DNA of 64,000 nt, from assembly GCF_963678635.1 (NCBI RefSeq), contig NC_087070.1, positions 22,245,419 through 22,309,418 on the forward strand, read 5' to 3'. The notes beneath the pieces were generated by a model. That model worked only from the letters and a program-made list of their open reading frames with translations. It was not told the DNA's origin and did not search any database. The stretch comes from Symsagittifera roscoffensis. Its lineage: Eukaryota; Xenacoelomorpha; Acoela; Convolutidae. Every line of letters begins with the position of its first letter. Within the stretch, counting starts at the first letter, position 1. A program made the translations under genes and the position numbers. Positions 1 through 9,787 of the stretch are shown here, piece by piece.

Positions 1-1623
1 GCACTAGTAACAAATGTCTCAGATTGTTTTATGCAGCATGAACAAGGTTTTTACTGCGTTTATTTAAGAAAGATTTCACTACGATGTAAAACTTAGTGCA
101 GATGAGGAAAACTGGCGTTTTCAGACCCGGATTACATTGGTAAGTCGTTGAAACCAAATAATGATACTTTCACAGATGGTAGCTCTGCTCATTTGCTCCC
201 GGGCAATGTAAAAAAATTTACTGAATTTTGAAGGAAATGTTGTCCAAAATGTACATTGAAAACAGGCATTTTACTGAGTAAAATCTGGAATTTGCGCTTA
301 GTTTTGTCCACCAGTGCAATTTTTTGAATTTGCGCTTAATTTTGTCCACTAGTGCAATTTTTTGAATTTATCTCTTCTTCGAACTTTACAATCAAATTGG
401 GTTGTGTTTAACTGTTGATACTGCGATGGGGTGTGACCTGCCTCGGTTATTATGTATTCTGGGAACAATCTTCTCGGCAGTTTGCTTAATACTTTACATT
501 GTGGCATGGTGTCCGTAAGTATTTTTTGGCACTTTTTTATGAAATGTTTGTTTGACAACTATTCTTGTTGTTCATTTTTTGTGGGACTCATCCTTTGTGA
601 GATTTTTTTGCATAGCGAGATCTCACAAGTTTAGTTAGAGACTAGTAAGAATTGACAGAAGACCAGACCGTTTTTGGTCCTACTTTAAAAACATATGGTC
701 CCGTTGCAAATCTCTTTTATAGAATGGCCCCAAAAAACTCGCAGCGGCCCATAAACAATAAAAAAAAATTAAGAAGATTCTGAGGTTTTCCGAAATATTT
801 GGCCCAAATGTCATCGGGATATTTTTTCTTCGAGGAAGTTCAATTTCTACAATGGCAAAAATCATATTAGTTTTTTATAGAGTAATTGGGTTTGTTGTTC
901 AGTTGTTGATAATTTATGTTGTAGAAAACCTTAGCAGTAAATTTAACTGATCTGTTTTCAAAATTTCATCTCAAAAACACCCACCTGAGGTACTTCGATT
1001 AAATTTTAAGTGGTGTAAGGGAATCCTAAACGTGTTTTTTGAATGAATTTCATCCAGAACGGCGGGACCATCAACATTTCTAAATGAATACTCATTTTTC
1101 TCTTATTTGAATCGGTTGGGTGTGATAAAAACTAACCTTAAGACGGCCAAATTAAAAACCGTTTTTGAAAATTTTTGATTGTAATGTACTCAACTAGAAC
1201 TCAAACACTTATCTAAACATAGACAACTGGTTGCTGTTGCACAAACAGGGCTAGGTGTCCAAACAAGGCTAGGTTTTTTCCAGACCGACTTTTTATCTGA
1301 CCACAACACAATAATTCATCTAAGATAACCCAGTATTAATGGCGATTTGAAATAAATCGTTTCGTTTCAATCAGACAAACTCTGCTTAGAAACTGTCGTA
1401 AAATAATTGTCTTTACCAAGATTAAAAGGCGTCAATGCACCTGTCATTCGAGTTTATTTTTCGATTTTGGTTAAAAAAACTCATGTTCAAAAGTGGATGA
1501 ACATATTTCATACGTAATTATATAGGTCGCAATGAGTTTTTTTTCCAGGAGAAATGTCAAAACGCGACCAAGCTCAACTTTTCTTTTTCACGGTTTGACT
1601 TTTGATTTTTTAAGTTCAGTTCT
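1..1623. other. Unassigned AT-rich DNA
   Basis: No convincing gene is visible. Open frames here are short, AT-driven and lack recognisable motifs. The only structure seen is a 38-bp tandem duplication at 291-366. The stretch is probably intergenic or intronic DNA. Confidence 0.5.
291..366. repeat. 38-bp tandem duplication, two copies
   Basis: Two adjacent copies (291-328 and 329-366) of a 38-bp unit that begins TTTGCGCTTA and ends TTTTTTGAA. They differ at two positions. This looks like a simple local duplication. Confidence 0.8.
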
Positions 1624-2155
1624 TGTTCCGACTTTCGATACGAAAGTAACGGAATATTTGTGCTCGGAGTGGGTTTTTTTTTCTTCAGACAAATTTCGAC
1701 TTTTTAACTAGCCAATTTTGACGGAATTTTTTTATATCATTCAAAAGGTATTGTTGTCCTGAGCTCAAATTTGAAAAAATATTTCACCTGTGATCATTTT
1801 TTGTAAAGTTATGGGGGTTTAAAGATTGCCATTTTGGCCAATTTGGGACAATTAACGCGCGATATATTTCGCGCTATTAACGCGTAAGCGGAGAGTTAAT
1901 CCGTCTTAGAAATCGTTCCAAATTGGTTAAAAGAAGCTTATTCGCCTTAATTGGTTTGTTACAAGGAGCAAAATCTATCCTTTTGTACTTTGTATGGCGT
2001 GTGGGGTGATGATTTTCATAAAAAATTTCAAATTTTGGAAAAAACTTTTTTTTCATTTTCTTTTTTCTTACATTTAATTTTTTACTGTTATTACTGCTCC
2101 ATAAACCTTAAAAGGCAGTCGGAACATTCAGGGCTTCGCCCTGATACGAGCAGTC
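1624..2155 (+). repeat. Foldback element, left arm
   Basis: Left arm of the foldback element. It is the inverse of 2637-3169, with scattered substitutions and small indels. The hairpin CAGGGCTTCGCCCTG sits at 2129-2143, just inside the internal GTCGGAACA motif. Confidence 0.75.
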
Positions 2156-2636
2156 TTGTTTTTCTTTGTTAAAGAAAGCAACTCTTTTATCGAACAGCGT
2201 AAGGGTAAAACTCAAAAGTGTGATAACTAAAAAGGTATTTTTTTGCAGAGTTCCCAGCGAAACAAAAATTTAACCCATTGACACAATTTTCTCAATTTAG
2301 TTATATTTTATCAAAAAGTTTGTCGAACAAACTGTTTTCTAAAAATTCAAACAGCTTTAAGGCCAACTTTTTTAATTGAAAAACTTCTGGCAATTTGTCC
2401 GGTTTTTTTTGCAGTGTTTTTCTGTTTCCTTGCGTTCATTGACTCTTCTCCAACTGTCTGTTGGCTAAGTTTGAGCTTTTCCGGTAAAAATTCGGTATGT
2501 TAAAAAATTGTATCCTGTTTCAAACTAGTTTCAGGAAAGAAATTTGAAATAAAGAAAAAAACGAACTGGAAAAACTGTTTTTATTGAGTCAAAAGTTCTT
2601 GCTAAATTTTTGTCATAAAAAGGTGGTTTGATTAGA

Positions 2637-3169
2637 GTTGCTCGTATCAGGGCGAAGCCCTGAATGTTCCGAATGCCTTTTGAGGTTAATGGAGCAGTAA
2701 TAACATTTAAAAATTCAATGAAAAAAAAACAAAATGGAAAAAAAAATTTTTTCTAAAATTTGAAATTTTTTTAATAAAAATTATTCCCCCACACGCTATA
2801 TAAAGTACAAAAGGATAGATTTCGCTCCTTGTAGCAAACCAATTATGGCAAATAGGCTTCTTTTAACCAATTTGGAACGATTTTTAAGATGGATTAACTC
2901 TCCGCTTACGCGTTAATAACGCGAAATATATCGCGCGTTAATTGTCCCAAATTGGCCAAAATGGCAATCTTTAAACCCCCGTAATTTTACGAAAAATGAT
3001 CACAGGTGAAATATTTTTTCAAGTTTGAGCTCAGGACAACAATACCTTTCGAATGATATAAAAAAAATTCCGTCAAAAATGGCTAGTTAAAAAGTCGAAG
3101 TTTGTCTGAAGAAAAAAAACCCACCCCGAGCACAAATATTCCGTTACTTTTGTATCGAAAGTCGGAACA
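2637..3169 (-). repeat. Foldback element, right arm
   Basis: Right arm, reverse complement of the left arm. The hairpin CAGGGCGAAGCCCTG is at 2648-2662 and the outer end AGTCGGAACA closes the element at 3169. Confidence 0.75.
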
Positions 3170-3319
3170 ATAACAAAAGAGAGCGGTAATTACAAAATGA
3201 TAAAGTCGATATAGAATTATTATTGGTAGGTCAGACTTTCAAACTCGAGCAAATTCTTAAAATGTGTGTCCGCCTCAGAGTTAGAAATTCAATTAATTGT
3301 GTTAATGGTACAAAAAAAG

Positions 3320-3600
3320 GTCTTGTTACACGATAAATTGTGTAATTTTCAGACGAAAGTCATCAGTTTTTCGTGTAAGTGTTATACAATTTTTCAGATT
3401 AAATTTTTTTTTCGCATGTATAAAACGATTAGTCGTGTGTTTCTACACGACAATTTTCCGGTTTTGATGTAAAAACTACACGATTTATAGTGTAAATCAT
3501 ACGACACAAATCGTGCAAGTTTACACGAAAATCATGTAATTGGCTACAAAGTCGTGTCCCTTTTGTACCGATAAATCGTGTAAATTTACACAACTTTTTG
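3320..3600. repeat. Cluster of short ACACGA/TCGTGT inverted motifs
   Basis: About 280 bp in which TACACGA/TCGTGTA recurs roughly ten times in both orientations. One clean hairpin is at 3432-3451 (GTCGTGT, loop, ACACGAC). It looks like a decayed palindromic repeat. No gene is visible here. Confidence 0.5.
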
Positions 3601-4479
3601 TTTTAGCATACGGCACATTTTCAGAGTGTAAATTAAAACACCAGTATTTCAAATCAGACAAGTATTGCTCGACACCGAGATAATCTTTTCGATTTTTAGA
3701 AATAAAATTACGTCCAATAGTCCTGTAATAAGATACCCGACTAGACGCGCCACGAGCTTACCCCACTGTTTTTTTTGACTGGAAAAAAATTACCCTAAGC
3801 CAGAGTTCACGTCAAGAAAAAATTGGAACAACCATCTCGCACTATCAATAACAGCTGTGAAAAGTTGACCGAAATTTGTACCCAAATCTTGCAATAGTAT
3901 ACAGCTTCGCGAAAATCTCCCAAATCTTTACCCAAATTGACCCTAATCTTGGAAGAAAATCCTCGAAACCAACAAATTTTTATAGGATATGCACTGGTGA
4001 ACAAAAGTAAAAACAATTAAAGGTTTCCACACTGAATCTCCTAAATTGAAGAGATTCTGACAATTATTTAGGATTTTAAACAACTGACAATTTCTGAGAT
4101 TTTAAACTATTTTTAAAGATTTTTAACTATTTTTTATGGACCGGCAGCAAAGGTGTTATATTTACCTCTTCGAAAGTCTGAAATTTTGATTTGAAGCAAT
4201 TACCGCTTTATTTCAAGATTTGTCAATGTGGTGTTAGGTAAAACCACAATAAAACATCGTTTAGAAAAACGGTCCCACTAAACAACGCAAAGCGCTGAAC
4301 AACTCGAAAAAGTTTTCACCAACATAAGAACCTATTGAAAATGTTGAAAACTGGCATTTTCAGTCTTGAAAACGACTGGTGAGTGTGGTTCAAATCAAAA
4401 TTTGAGACTTATTGAGAGAATAGCTTAGATCACTTGCAATCGGTCGATGTAAAGTGGTTTAATTTTAACGTAAATTATG
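3601..4479. other. Unassigned DNA upstream of element E1
   Basis: No gene or clear repeat is seen. The frames present are short and without motifs. It is the left flank of the E1 insertion. Confidence 0.45.
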
Positions 4480-4484
4480 TTTAC

Positions 4485-4687
4485 TGTTGTGATTCAGTTG
4501 TTATAACCTTGACCTCTATTATCCAATTACGTACCAGTCCATGTTAACTCAACGAAGTCCAGTGGACTTCGGTTCACTAGTTGCTCTTTTTAGACTACAG
4601 TCAGTTTTAATTCAACCAATACTTTTATTCTCTTTTAACTTTAGTTAGATACAATAGTTACCAGTGGTACATCTCAACTCTTTATTA
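4485..4687 (+). repeat. E1 5' LTR
   Basis: 203-bp direct repeat starting TGTTGTGATTCAG and ending CTCTTTATTA. It matches 10804-11016 apart from three substitutions and one indel. The final A at 4687 is also the A of the gag start codon. TSD TTTAC precedes it at 4480-4484. Confidence 0.93.
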
Positions 4688-5796
4688 TGGCGCAGTCAAC
4701 AACTGATTCGAACCTGAGGGGAATACCCGCCTTTTGGCCGAACCACACGGTAGAACCCCCCACCCAATGGAACAATTGGATAGACCAATTCCATTTGGCT
4801 ATTATCGCGAAAGAAAATCTAGACTTAGATAACCTCAAAGAACCAATGGAAGGGGAGACGACGTTACCGATCCTAGAAGGTGCCGAGGAGTCAGAAACTG
4901 ACCAACAGAGGAAAGCCAGGGAGGCCAGGAACAAAGAAACAATGCGAGTCTACGAACACGCTGAAGAGAAAAGACTAGCAGAAGAAAAACGGAAATTCGG
5001 AGGAATGAGGAGATATGAGGCCGATAAAAAAGTAAGGTCAATCCTATACTTGGCCTTAGGAGCGGAAGGCAAAAGAGTTTTCGCCCAGAAACATCCAAGG
5101 GTAAAAATCCTAGGAATCTCATTCAAGGAATTTTACGAAATGCTAGAATTGGCTTTTATCAAACCAACCAACATAACATTTGAACGATACAAACTATTGA
5201 GCAGGAAACAAAAGGATAGAGAATCCTATGAACAGTTTTGGGGCGCGTTATCAGATTTAGCGAAATCATGTGAAATTGGAATTAATGCAGAACAGGAGTT
5301 GATCAGAGACGTATTTATTTTTAACATGAAAAACTGCGACTTACAACGTAGATTACTTTCGGAAACTCTCAATCCAATGGATGCACTAAACCCAGCAATA
5401 ATTGACGAAAAAGGCTACTATAAACATCTCAAACTAACCAATATGACTAGATCTTTCAACACGACAGGAAATAGTGGGAGAGGGTATAAAAACTTCAACA
5501 ACGTAAAAAAGGAACCAAGCTGGAACATAGAAAGATCAAATAATTGTATGAAATGCGGGAATGCGTTTACCAAGGGTCATCTGAATGTGTGTCCGGCGAA
5601 AGAAATTGTGTGTAATATTTATAAATATAAAGGACATTTCGGAAGACTTTGTAAATCGAAAGGAAGAAAACCCGCTGTAAATATTGTAGATGAAGCTGTA
5701 AATAGTCAGAATTGTTCATACTCCCCAGAAGACCTTCAGGTGAGAAGCGAAGAAAATTGTTGCGGAGTGATTAACCTTGGACCGAAGAGGGGATAA
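4687..5796 (+). CDS. gag: E1 Gag with two zinc-knuckle-like motifs (3' end frameshifted)
   Basis: Structural polyprotein of the retrotransposon, 369 codons. It begins MAQS at the LTR edge; the start is supported by the same ATG in E2. Residues 1-270 are charged, capsid-like and closely similar to E2. A knuckle CMKCGNAFTKGHLNVC is at residues 287-302. The second one (from residue 309) reads CNIYKYKGHFGRLC and has Tyr where E2 has its second Cys, so it is probably dead here. The frame stops at 5796, while the homologous E2 frame runs straight on into protease, so E1 carries a small indel near 5760-5790. Gag would package the element RNA into cytoplasmic particles. Confidence 0.88.
   Translation: MAQSTTDSNLRGIPAFWPNHTVEPPTQWNNWIDQFHLAIIAKENLDLDNLKEPMEGETTLPILEGAEESETDQQRKAREARNKETMRVYEHAEEKRLAEEKRKFGGMRRYEADKKVRSILYLALGAEGKRVFAQKHPRVKILGISFKEFYEMLELAFIKPTNITFERYKLLSRKQKDRESYEQFWGALSDLAKSCEIGINAEQELIRDVFIFNMKNCDLQRRLLSETLNPMDALNPAIIDEKGYYKHLKLTNMTRSFNTTGNSGRGYKNFNNVKKEPSWNIERSNNCMKCGNAFTKGHLNVCPAKEIVCNIYKYKGHFGRLCKSKGRKPAVNIVDEAVNSQNCSYSPEDLQVRSEENCCGVINLGPKRG
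4688..4699 (+). promoter_or_regulatory. E1 primer-binding site, probably tRNA-Ser, inside gag
   Basis: TGGCGCAGTCAA directly follows the LTR. The first 10 nt complement a tRNA 3' end of GACTGCG plus CCA, which fits animal tRNA-Ser as used by some Drosophila gypsy elements. The tRNA identity is from general knowledge and was not checked here. The site overlaps gag codons 1-5. E2 has the identical 12 nt. Confidence 0.75.
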
Positions 5797-5852
5797 GTGA
5801 TAACGATGACTATTCCGTTCTCAACATTAGAACAATCTACGATACCAATGGT

Positions 5853-7538
5853 TTGGAAACCAAGAAACTTGTCAACATCGGTTTGGGAGACGATGCTATA
5901 GTCAACTTGAACATTCCAGTGGATTCGGCAAGCCCAGTGAGCTTCCTGAAACAAAATGTACTTCACGAATTGAAGCTGAGAAATCCACAGTTGAAGATTC
6001 AGCCAGTTGAGAAGAAAACGAGAGAACTATACTGCGGATTCACTAACTACACAATCAACATCATCGGGAAAGTGGTAGTGAGATTACAATCCAATGGATG
6101 GATCGCGGACGAAACCCCATTTTTTATCACTTCCGGACATGAGAGGAACATCCTGGGTAACGACAATATCCCGAGAATTGGAATAGAGATAGCCCAACGA
6201 CAGCCTCTACTACCCGTCAACAACATATCACGCCCAGAGTTGTGTAAGTTAAATAATTATTCAGACACGACCCTTAATCTGTATCATAGGTACAAAGGGC
6301 TATTTAACAGAGTGGGAAAAATACCATTGGACAGAAAAGTTACTCATTTCCATTCCCTATTTAAACCTATCCAAACCAAAGGTAGAAGAGTTCCCTTACA
6401 TCTACTCAATAACGTAAAAACGGAACTAAATAGAATGGAAAAAGAGGGGCATATCATAAAGTTGAACAAATGCGATGAAGATTGTTTTATAAGTCCAATT
6501 GTGATTACAAGAAAAAAAGACGGTAGCATCAAGTTGGCATTAGATTCGAAACTATTAAATAATCAGATATTCAAGAACAAGTACCAGATGCCAAACATAC
6601 ATGAACTGATCGATAATATTGCTCTTCAACTATCTAGCAAAGAGTCAGAGGAAGTTTGGTTTAGTAACCTAGATCTAAAGAACGCGTACAGACAACTACA
6701 ATTATGCACAGACACTAGCAAACATTGTAATTTTAGTATCTTGGGGGGCGAAACCACTGGAACCTACAGGTTTTTAACTGGATTTTACGGATTGGGCGAT
6801 ATGCCAAACGATTTCCAGAGGGTGATGGATTCCTTATTGAAAGACATTCCTTTTACCAATTGTTATATCGACGACATTTTAACAGCTTCGAAAGGTTCAT
6901 TAAATGAACACAAAGCGATACTAACAAACATTTTAAACATTTTGGACAACAAGAATATGGCGGTAAAATGGGAGAAATGTGCATTCTTCCAAAAAGAAAT
7001 AGAGTGGCTAGGTTTCAAGATATCAAAATCGGGCGTGAAACCAATGGTGGGAAAGTCAGATTCGATTAAAAACCTACCAAACCCCAAAAACATATCTGAA
7101 CTTAGGTCTTTCTTTGGATCGATCAATCAGTATATGAAATTCGTCCCGAATTTGTCTGCTCTAAGTTCCCTCCCACGACCACTTCTTGTGAAGAAATCAG
7201 TCTACCAATGGAATGACGAACATTCTAAGGCATTTGAAGAACTAAAACAACAGATAGTGAAGATAACAGAGAACAACCATTTCGACATAAAAAGGATGTC
7301 AAGACTAAAGACAGACGCTTCTCATAACGGCTTAGGAGCTACCCTAGAACAATGGAATGGAGAAAATTGGGTAACAATAGCATTCGCCTCCCGATTTTTA
7401 AACAACCACGAAAGTAAATATTCTACAAACGAACTTGAATTGTTGGGAGTAGTCTGGGCTACAGAACATTTTAAAAATTACTTGTATGGTGCTGAATTTG
7501 AAATTGTGACGGACCATAAGGCGTTATTATCAGCATAA
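5853..7538 (+). CDS. pol: E1 Pol part 1: protease, reverse transcriptase, start of RNase H
   Basis: 561 codons, open from upstream; the first ATG-like position is not a true start because the frame continues the polyprotein. The aspartic protease motif is DSASPVSFL (Asp at 5922-5924), DSA rather than the usual DTG/DSG. RT shows FSNLDLKNAY (motif A) and CYIDD (YIDD at 6864-6875), followed by the WLGFKIS and LRSFFGSINQYMKFVPNL connection typical of Ty3/gypsy. RNase H starts with LKTDAS and includes NELELLGVVW and VTDHKALLSA. A TAA at 7536-7538 interrupts RNase H where E2 reads through; the same frame is open again immediately after. Confidence 0.9.
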   Translation: METKKLVNIGLGDDAIVNLNIPVDSASPVSFLKQNVLHELKLRNPQLKIQPVEKKTRELYCGFTNYTINIIGKVVVRLQSNGWIADETPFFITSGHERNILGNDNIPRIGIEIAQRQPLLPVNNISRPELCKLNNYSDTTLNLYHRYKGLFNRVGKIPLDRKVTHFHSLFKPIQTKGRRVPLHLLNNVKTELNRMEKEGHIIKLNKCDEDCFISPIVITRKKDGSIKLALDSKLLNNQIFKNKYQMPNIHELIDNIALQLSSKESEEVWFSNLDLKNAYRQLQLCTDTSKHCNFSILGGETTGTYRFLTGFYGLGDMPNDFQRVMDSLLKDIPFTNCYIDDILTASKGSLNEHKAILTNILNILDNKNMAVKWEKCAFFQKEIEWLGFKISKSGVKPMVGKSDSIKNLPNPKNISELRSFFGSINQYMKFVPNLSALSSLPRPLLVKKSVYQWNDEHSKAFEELKQQIVKITENNHFDIKRMSRLKTDASHNGLGATLEQWNGENWVTIAFASRFLNNHESKYSTNELELLGVVWATEHFKNYLYGAEFEIVTDHKALLSA

Positions 7539-8198
7539 AATGCAAACCAGAGCAACAAAACTATGCATAGCAGATTAACCCGTTGGGTAAATCGACTGTT
7601 AACATTTAATTTCAAGATCAAGCACATTCCGGGAAAAGAAATGGGATTTACAGATTTATTGTCGAGACTACCTTCAGGAAAAGCACTCCCTACATCACAC
7701 TACGATAGCGAATTTGTAGTGGCGACAGTACAAAAGATTGTAGAAAACCTCTCTGTAAATAACGATTGTAAAAAGAATAATTGTAAAAAGAACGAAGTGT
7801 ATAATCCATTGGATGTAAATACGATTAGTAACTTGGATTGTAATAATCCAATGGGTGGAAAGAAAGATTTATCGCAAAGCATTCAACAGTCGTTCTACTC
7901 GAATATTCTGAATTACGTAAACGACACTATCAGAATTTGTAATTCCAATCACTCGCGTTCAGAGTCTTGCACAAGCGGTTGTGTTCCATTAAATTTATCA
8001 AAATTTGATTTCAATTATTTTTACTTATCAGACAAAACTTTTTTATTCTTTCTTGCCCAATCAGTATTATTAATCAATCAGTCATTAAATTCAGATAAAA
8101 AAAAACAGAGCGATGTAAAAAAAAGAATTTATTACATCGCTCAACTTGTTAAAAATTTCCCTCAGGGCGGAAAAGAAAGGAATCTTCTTGAATTTTAA
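7539..8198 (+). CDS. pol: E1 Pol part 2: RNase H C-terminus and linker
   Basis: Continuation in the same frame after the TAA at 7536. HSRLTRWVNRLLTFNFKI and PGKEMGFTDLLSRLP form the last part of the RNase H and post-RNase H region found in gypsy Pol. A weakly conserved Asn/Lys-rich linker of about 170 residues follows; E2 has a similarly placed linker. The frame closes at 8198 while the integrase starts in the next frame (+1), so an indel lies near 8150-8200. E2 has its frame change at a different place, so this one is a private lesion. Confidence 0.8.
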   Translation, partial: NANQSNKTMHSRLTRWVNRLLTFNFKIKHIPGKEMGFTDLLSRLPSGKALPTSHYDSEFVVATVQKIVENLSVNNDCKKNNCKKNEVYNPLDVNTISNLDCNNPMGGKKDLSQSIQQSFYSNILNYVNDTIRICNSNHSRSESCTSGCVPLNLSKFDFNYFYLSDKTFLFFLAQSVLLINQSLNSDKKKQSDVKKRIYYIAQLVKNFPQGGKERNLLEF

Positions 8199-9780
8199 TA
8201 ACGACATAATGTCAGACCTACACAAGAAACTGTTGGCCAAATACAAGGGAGATCTCAGATTGCCAGACAACCCGTTATCACTCTCAGATCATTGTTCGAA
8301 TAAGCTGATTAAACTCATGACGGACGAAGATAAAATCCTCAAGGAGGTAAAGAAGGCGGTACAGGAAGGCAAACCATTGGACAAATTCGGAGCCTACTTA
8401 AAGAACTTCCAGAGGGATATCCATGTGAAAGAAGGACTGTTATTCAACGATAACAAACTGATAGTGCAGGCTGCATTACGATCACCATTCCTGTCACTCC
8501 TTCACGAGACTCATCCAGGGCAGTTTGGGATGAAAGCCCTGGCAGAAAACATCTGGTGGCCACACCTATACAGAGAGATATACCATCATGGAAAGAATTT
8601 CACTCAGTGTATAATGGCCGGTAAGAACCTAAAAGTGTTACTAGGGACGAACAAGACTGAGAAATTACCGAATCTGACCGAACCAAATGAAGAAGTAGAT
8701 TTAGACTTTGCTGGCCCATTGGACAAGAGTTGGGGTAACGCAAAATACCTTTTGTTATGCATTGATCGCTTTTCAAAGTTTCCGACTGCAAAGGTAGTAA
8801 ACAACACCTCGACTTCTTCAATTTTAACCTTCATGACAGATTACTGTCATCTTCACGGATTTCCAAAGTCCATTAGAGCTGACCATGGGTCATGTTTTAC
8901 TTCGTTGGATTTTAGAAACTTCTGTGAGAAGAACAACATTAATTTAATTCTATGTACGGTTGGTGATCATAGATCCAATGGAGTAGTAGAAAGACTCATT
9001 TACACGGTCAAAGCTAAGCTTCTGGTAATGTCGTTCAACGATCCAAAACCATCTTTAAATACGGCTATTGATAAAATTATTTGGAACATACGTTCGACGA
9101 AACAATCATCCATTGGATGCTCTCCTTTCTCAAAACATTTTAATAGATCTCCCAATACGTTCTGGAAATCTTTGGTCTCTCACGCAATTAGTTTAGATAA
9201 GGGGAAATCAATCTTAACGAAGGACAGAGCACAAGACTGGGGGGCTGATGACGCGTTCGAAGATGGCTATCTGGAAGACAGAGCAATTGATGAAAGAGGG
9301 TATGAGAGCGACCCTGCTGACAAAGTAGATAGAAATCTTCAGCGAGCCCCACTGTCAAATACTTTCAGCCAAGGAGGTAACTGGTTTAGGAAAACAGTTA
9401 ACAGGAGGGAAGGAGAACCGTTTTTTGAACCACTGGGGAGTAAACCTTTGTCAGACACGAAACATACGGTCACATTAGATAACGGACATGTGATAAGAAA
9501 ATCTGACTTAGCTTTTAACAAAACCCAACCGGCAGCTCCTAAGACCTTCTCGGCAAGACCGAATTCGCTAATTAATAGTAATGATTTAGCAGGCAAGCGA
9601 AAAAGAAACTCCCCTTCCAAGAGACGAGACTCAAATATAGGAGGCCCTTCGATGAGTTACACACCAACGGGTGGAAATTCAAGCAAAAAGAGGAGAACAT
9701 TCATCACGAGCTCGAAAGGTTCAAAATTCGACTTTAATAATCTAGATTCGTCGTTAGAGTTAGACCTTTGGGTACATTGA
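8146..9780 (+). CDS. pol: E1 Pol part 3: integrase and C-terminal tail
   Basis: Integrase inserts the cDNA into the genome. The N-terminal HHCC finger is recognisable as HETHPGQFGMK followed by FTQCIMAGKN; one Cys of the CxxC pair is Phe here and Cys in E2. The catalytic core has LDFAGPLD (first Asp), IRADHGSCF (second Asp) and GDHRSNGVVERL (Glu). No GPY/F module is seen. Instead there is a conserved TVTLDNGHVIRKSDLAF block and a basic, Ser/Pro-rich tail. The frame ends in TGA at 9780, and the homologous tail continues in another frame at 9788, so a frameshift is likely. Confidence 0.88.
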   Translation: MLKISLRAEKKGIFLNFNNDIMSDLHKKLLAKYKGDLRLPDNPLSLSDHCSNKLIKLMTDEDKILKEVKKAVQEGKPLDKFGAYLKNFQRDIHVKEGLLFNDNKLIVQAALRSPFLSLLHETHPGQFGMKALAENIWWPHLYREIYHHGKNFTQCIMAGKNLKVLLGTNKTEKLPNLTEPNEEVDLDFAGPLDKSWGNAKYLLLCIDRFSKFPTAKVVNNTSTSSILTFMTDYCHLHGFPKSIRADHGSCFTSLDFRNFCEKNNINLILCTVGDHRSNGVVERLIYTVKAKLLVMSFNDPKPSLNTAIDKIIWNIRSTKQSSIGCSPFSKHFNRSPNTFWKSLVSHAISLDKGKSILTKDRAQDWGADDAFEDGYLEDRAIDERGYESDPADKVDRNLQRAPLSNTFSQGGNWFRKTVNRREGEPFFEPLGSKPLSDTKHTVTLDNGHVIRKSDLAFNKTQPAAPKTFSARPNSLINSNDLAGKRKRNSPSKRRDSNIGGPSMSYTPTGGNSSKKRRTFITSSKGSKFDFNNLDSSLELDLWVH

Positions 9781-9787
9781 CGACTAC

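Larger units (their letters stand above)
1624..3169. mobile_element. Foldback element with arms of about 530 bp
   Basis: Two long inverted arms (1624-2155 and 2637-3169) flank a loop of about 480 bp. The outer ends read TGTTCCGACTTTCG and its complement. Near the inner ends each arm carries a second copy of the end motif (GTCGGAACA / TGTTCCGA) followed by a small perfect hairpin, CAGGGCTTCGCCCTG. No transposase is encoded, and the frames inside the arms are shadows of the repeat. I could not find a convincing target duplication. Solo arms of the same family lie at 43.7-46.2 kb. The superfamily is unknown. Confidence 0.75.

Noticed and set aside
1951-2172. 73-codon frame, repeated at 45036-45248
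   Set aside because: Lies wholly within the foldback arm and follows the repeat, with no coding features.
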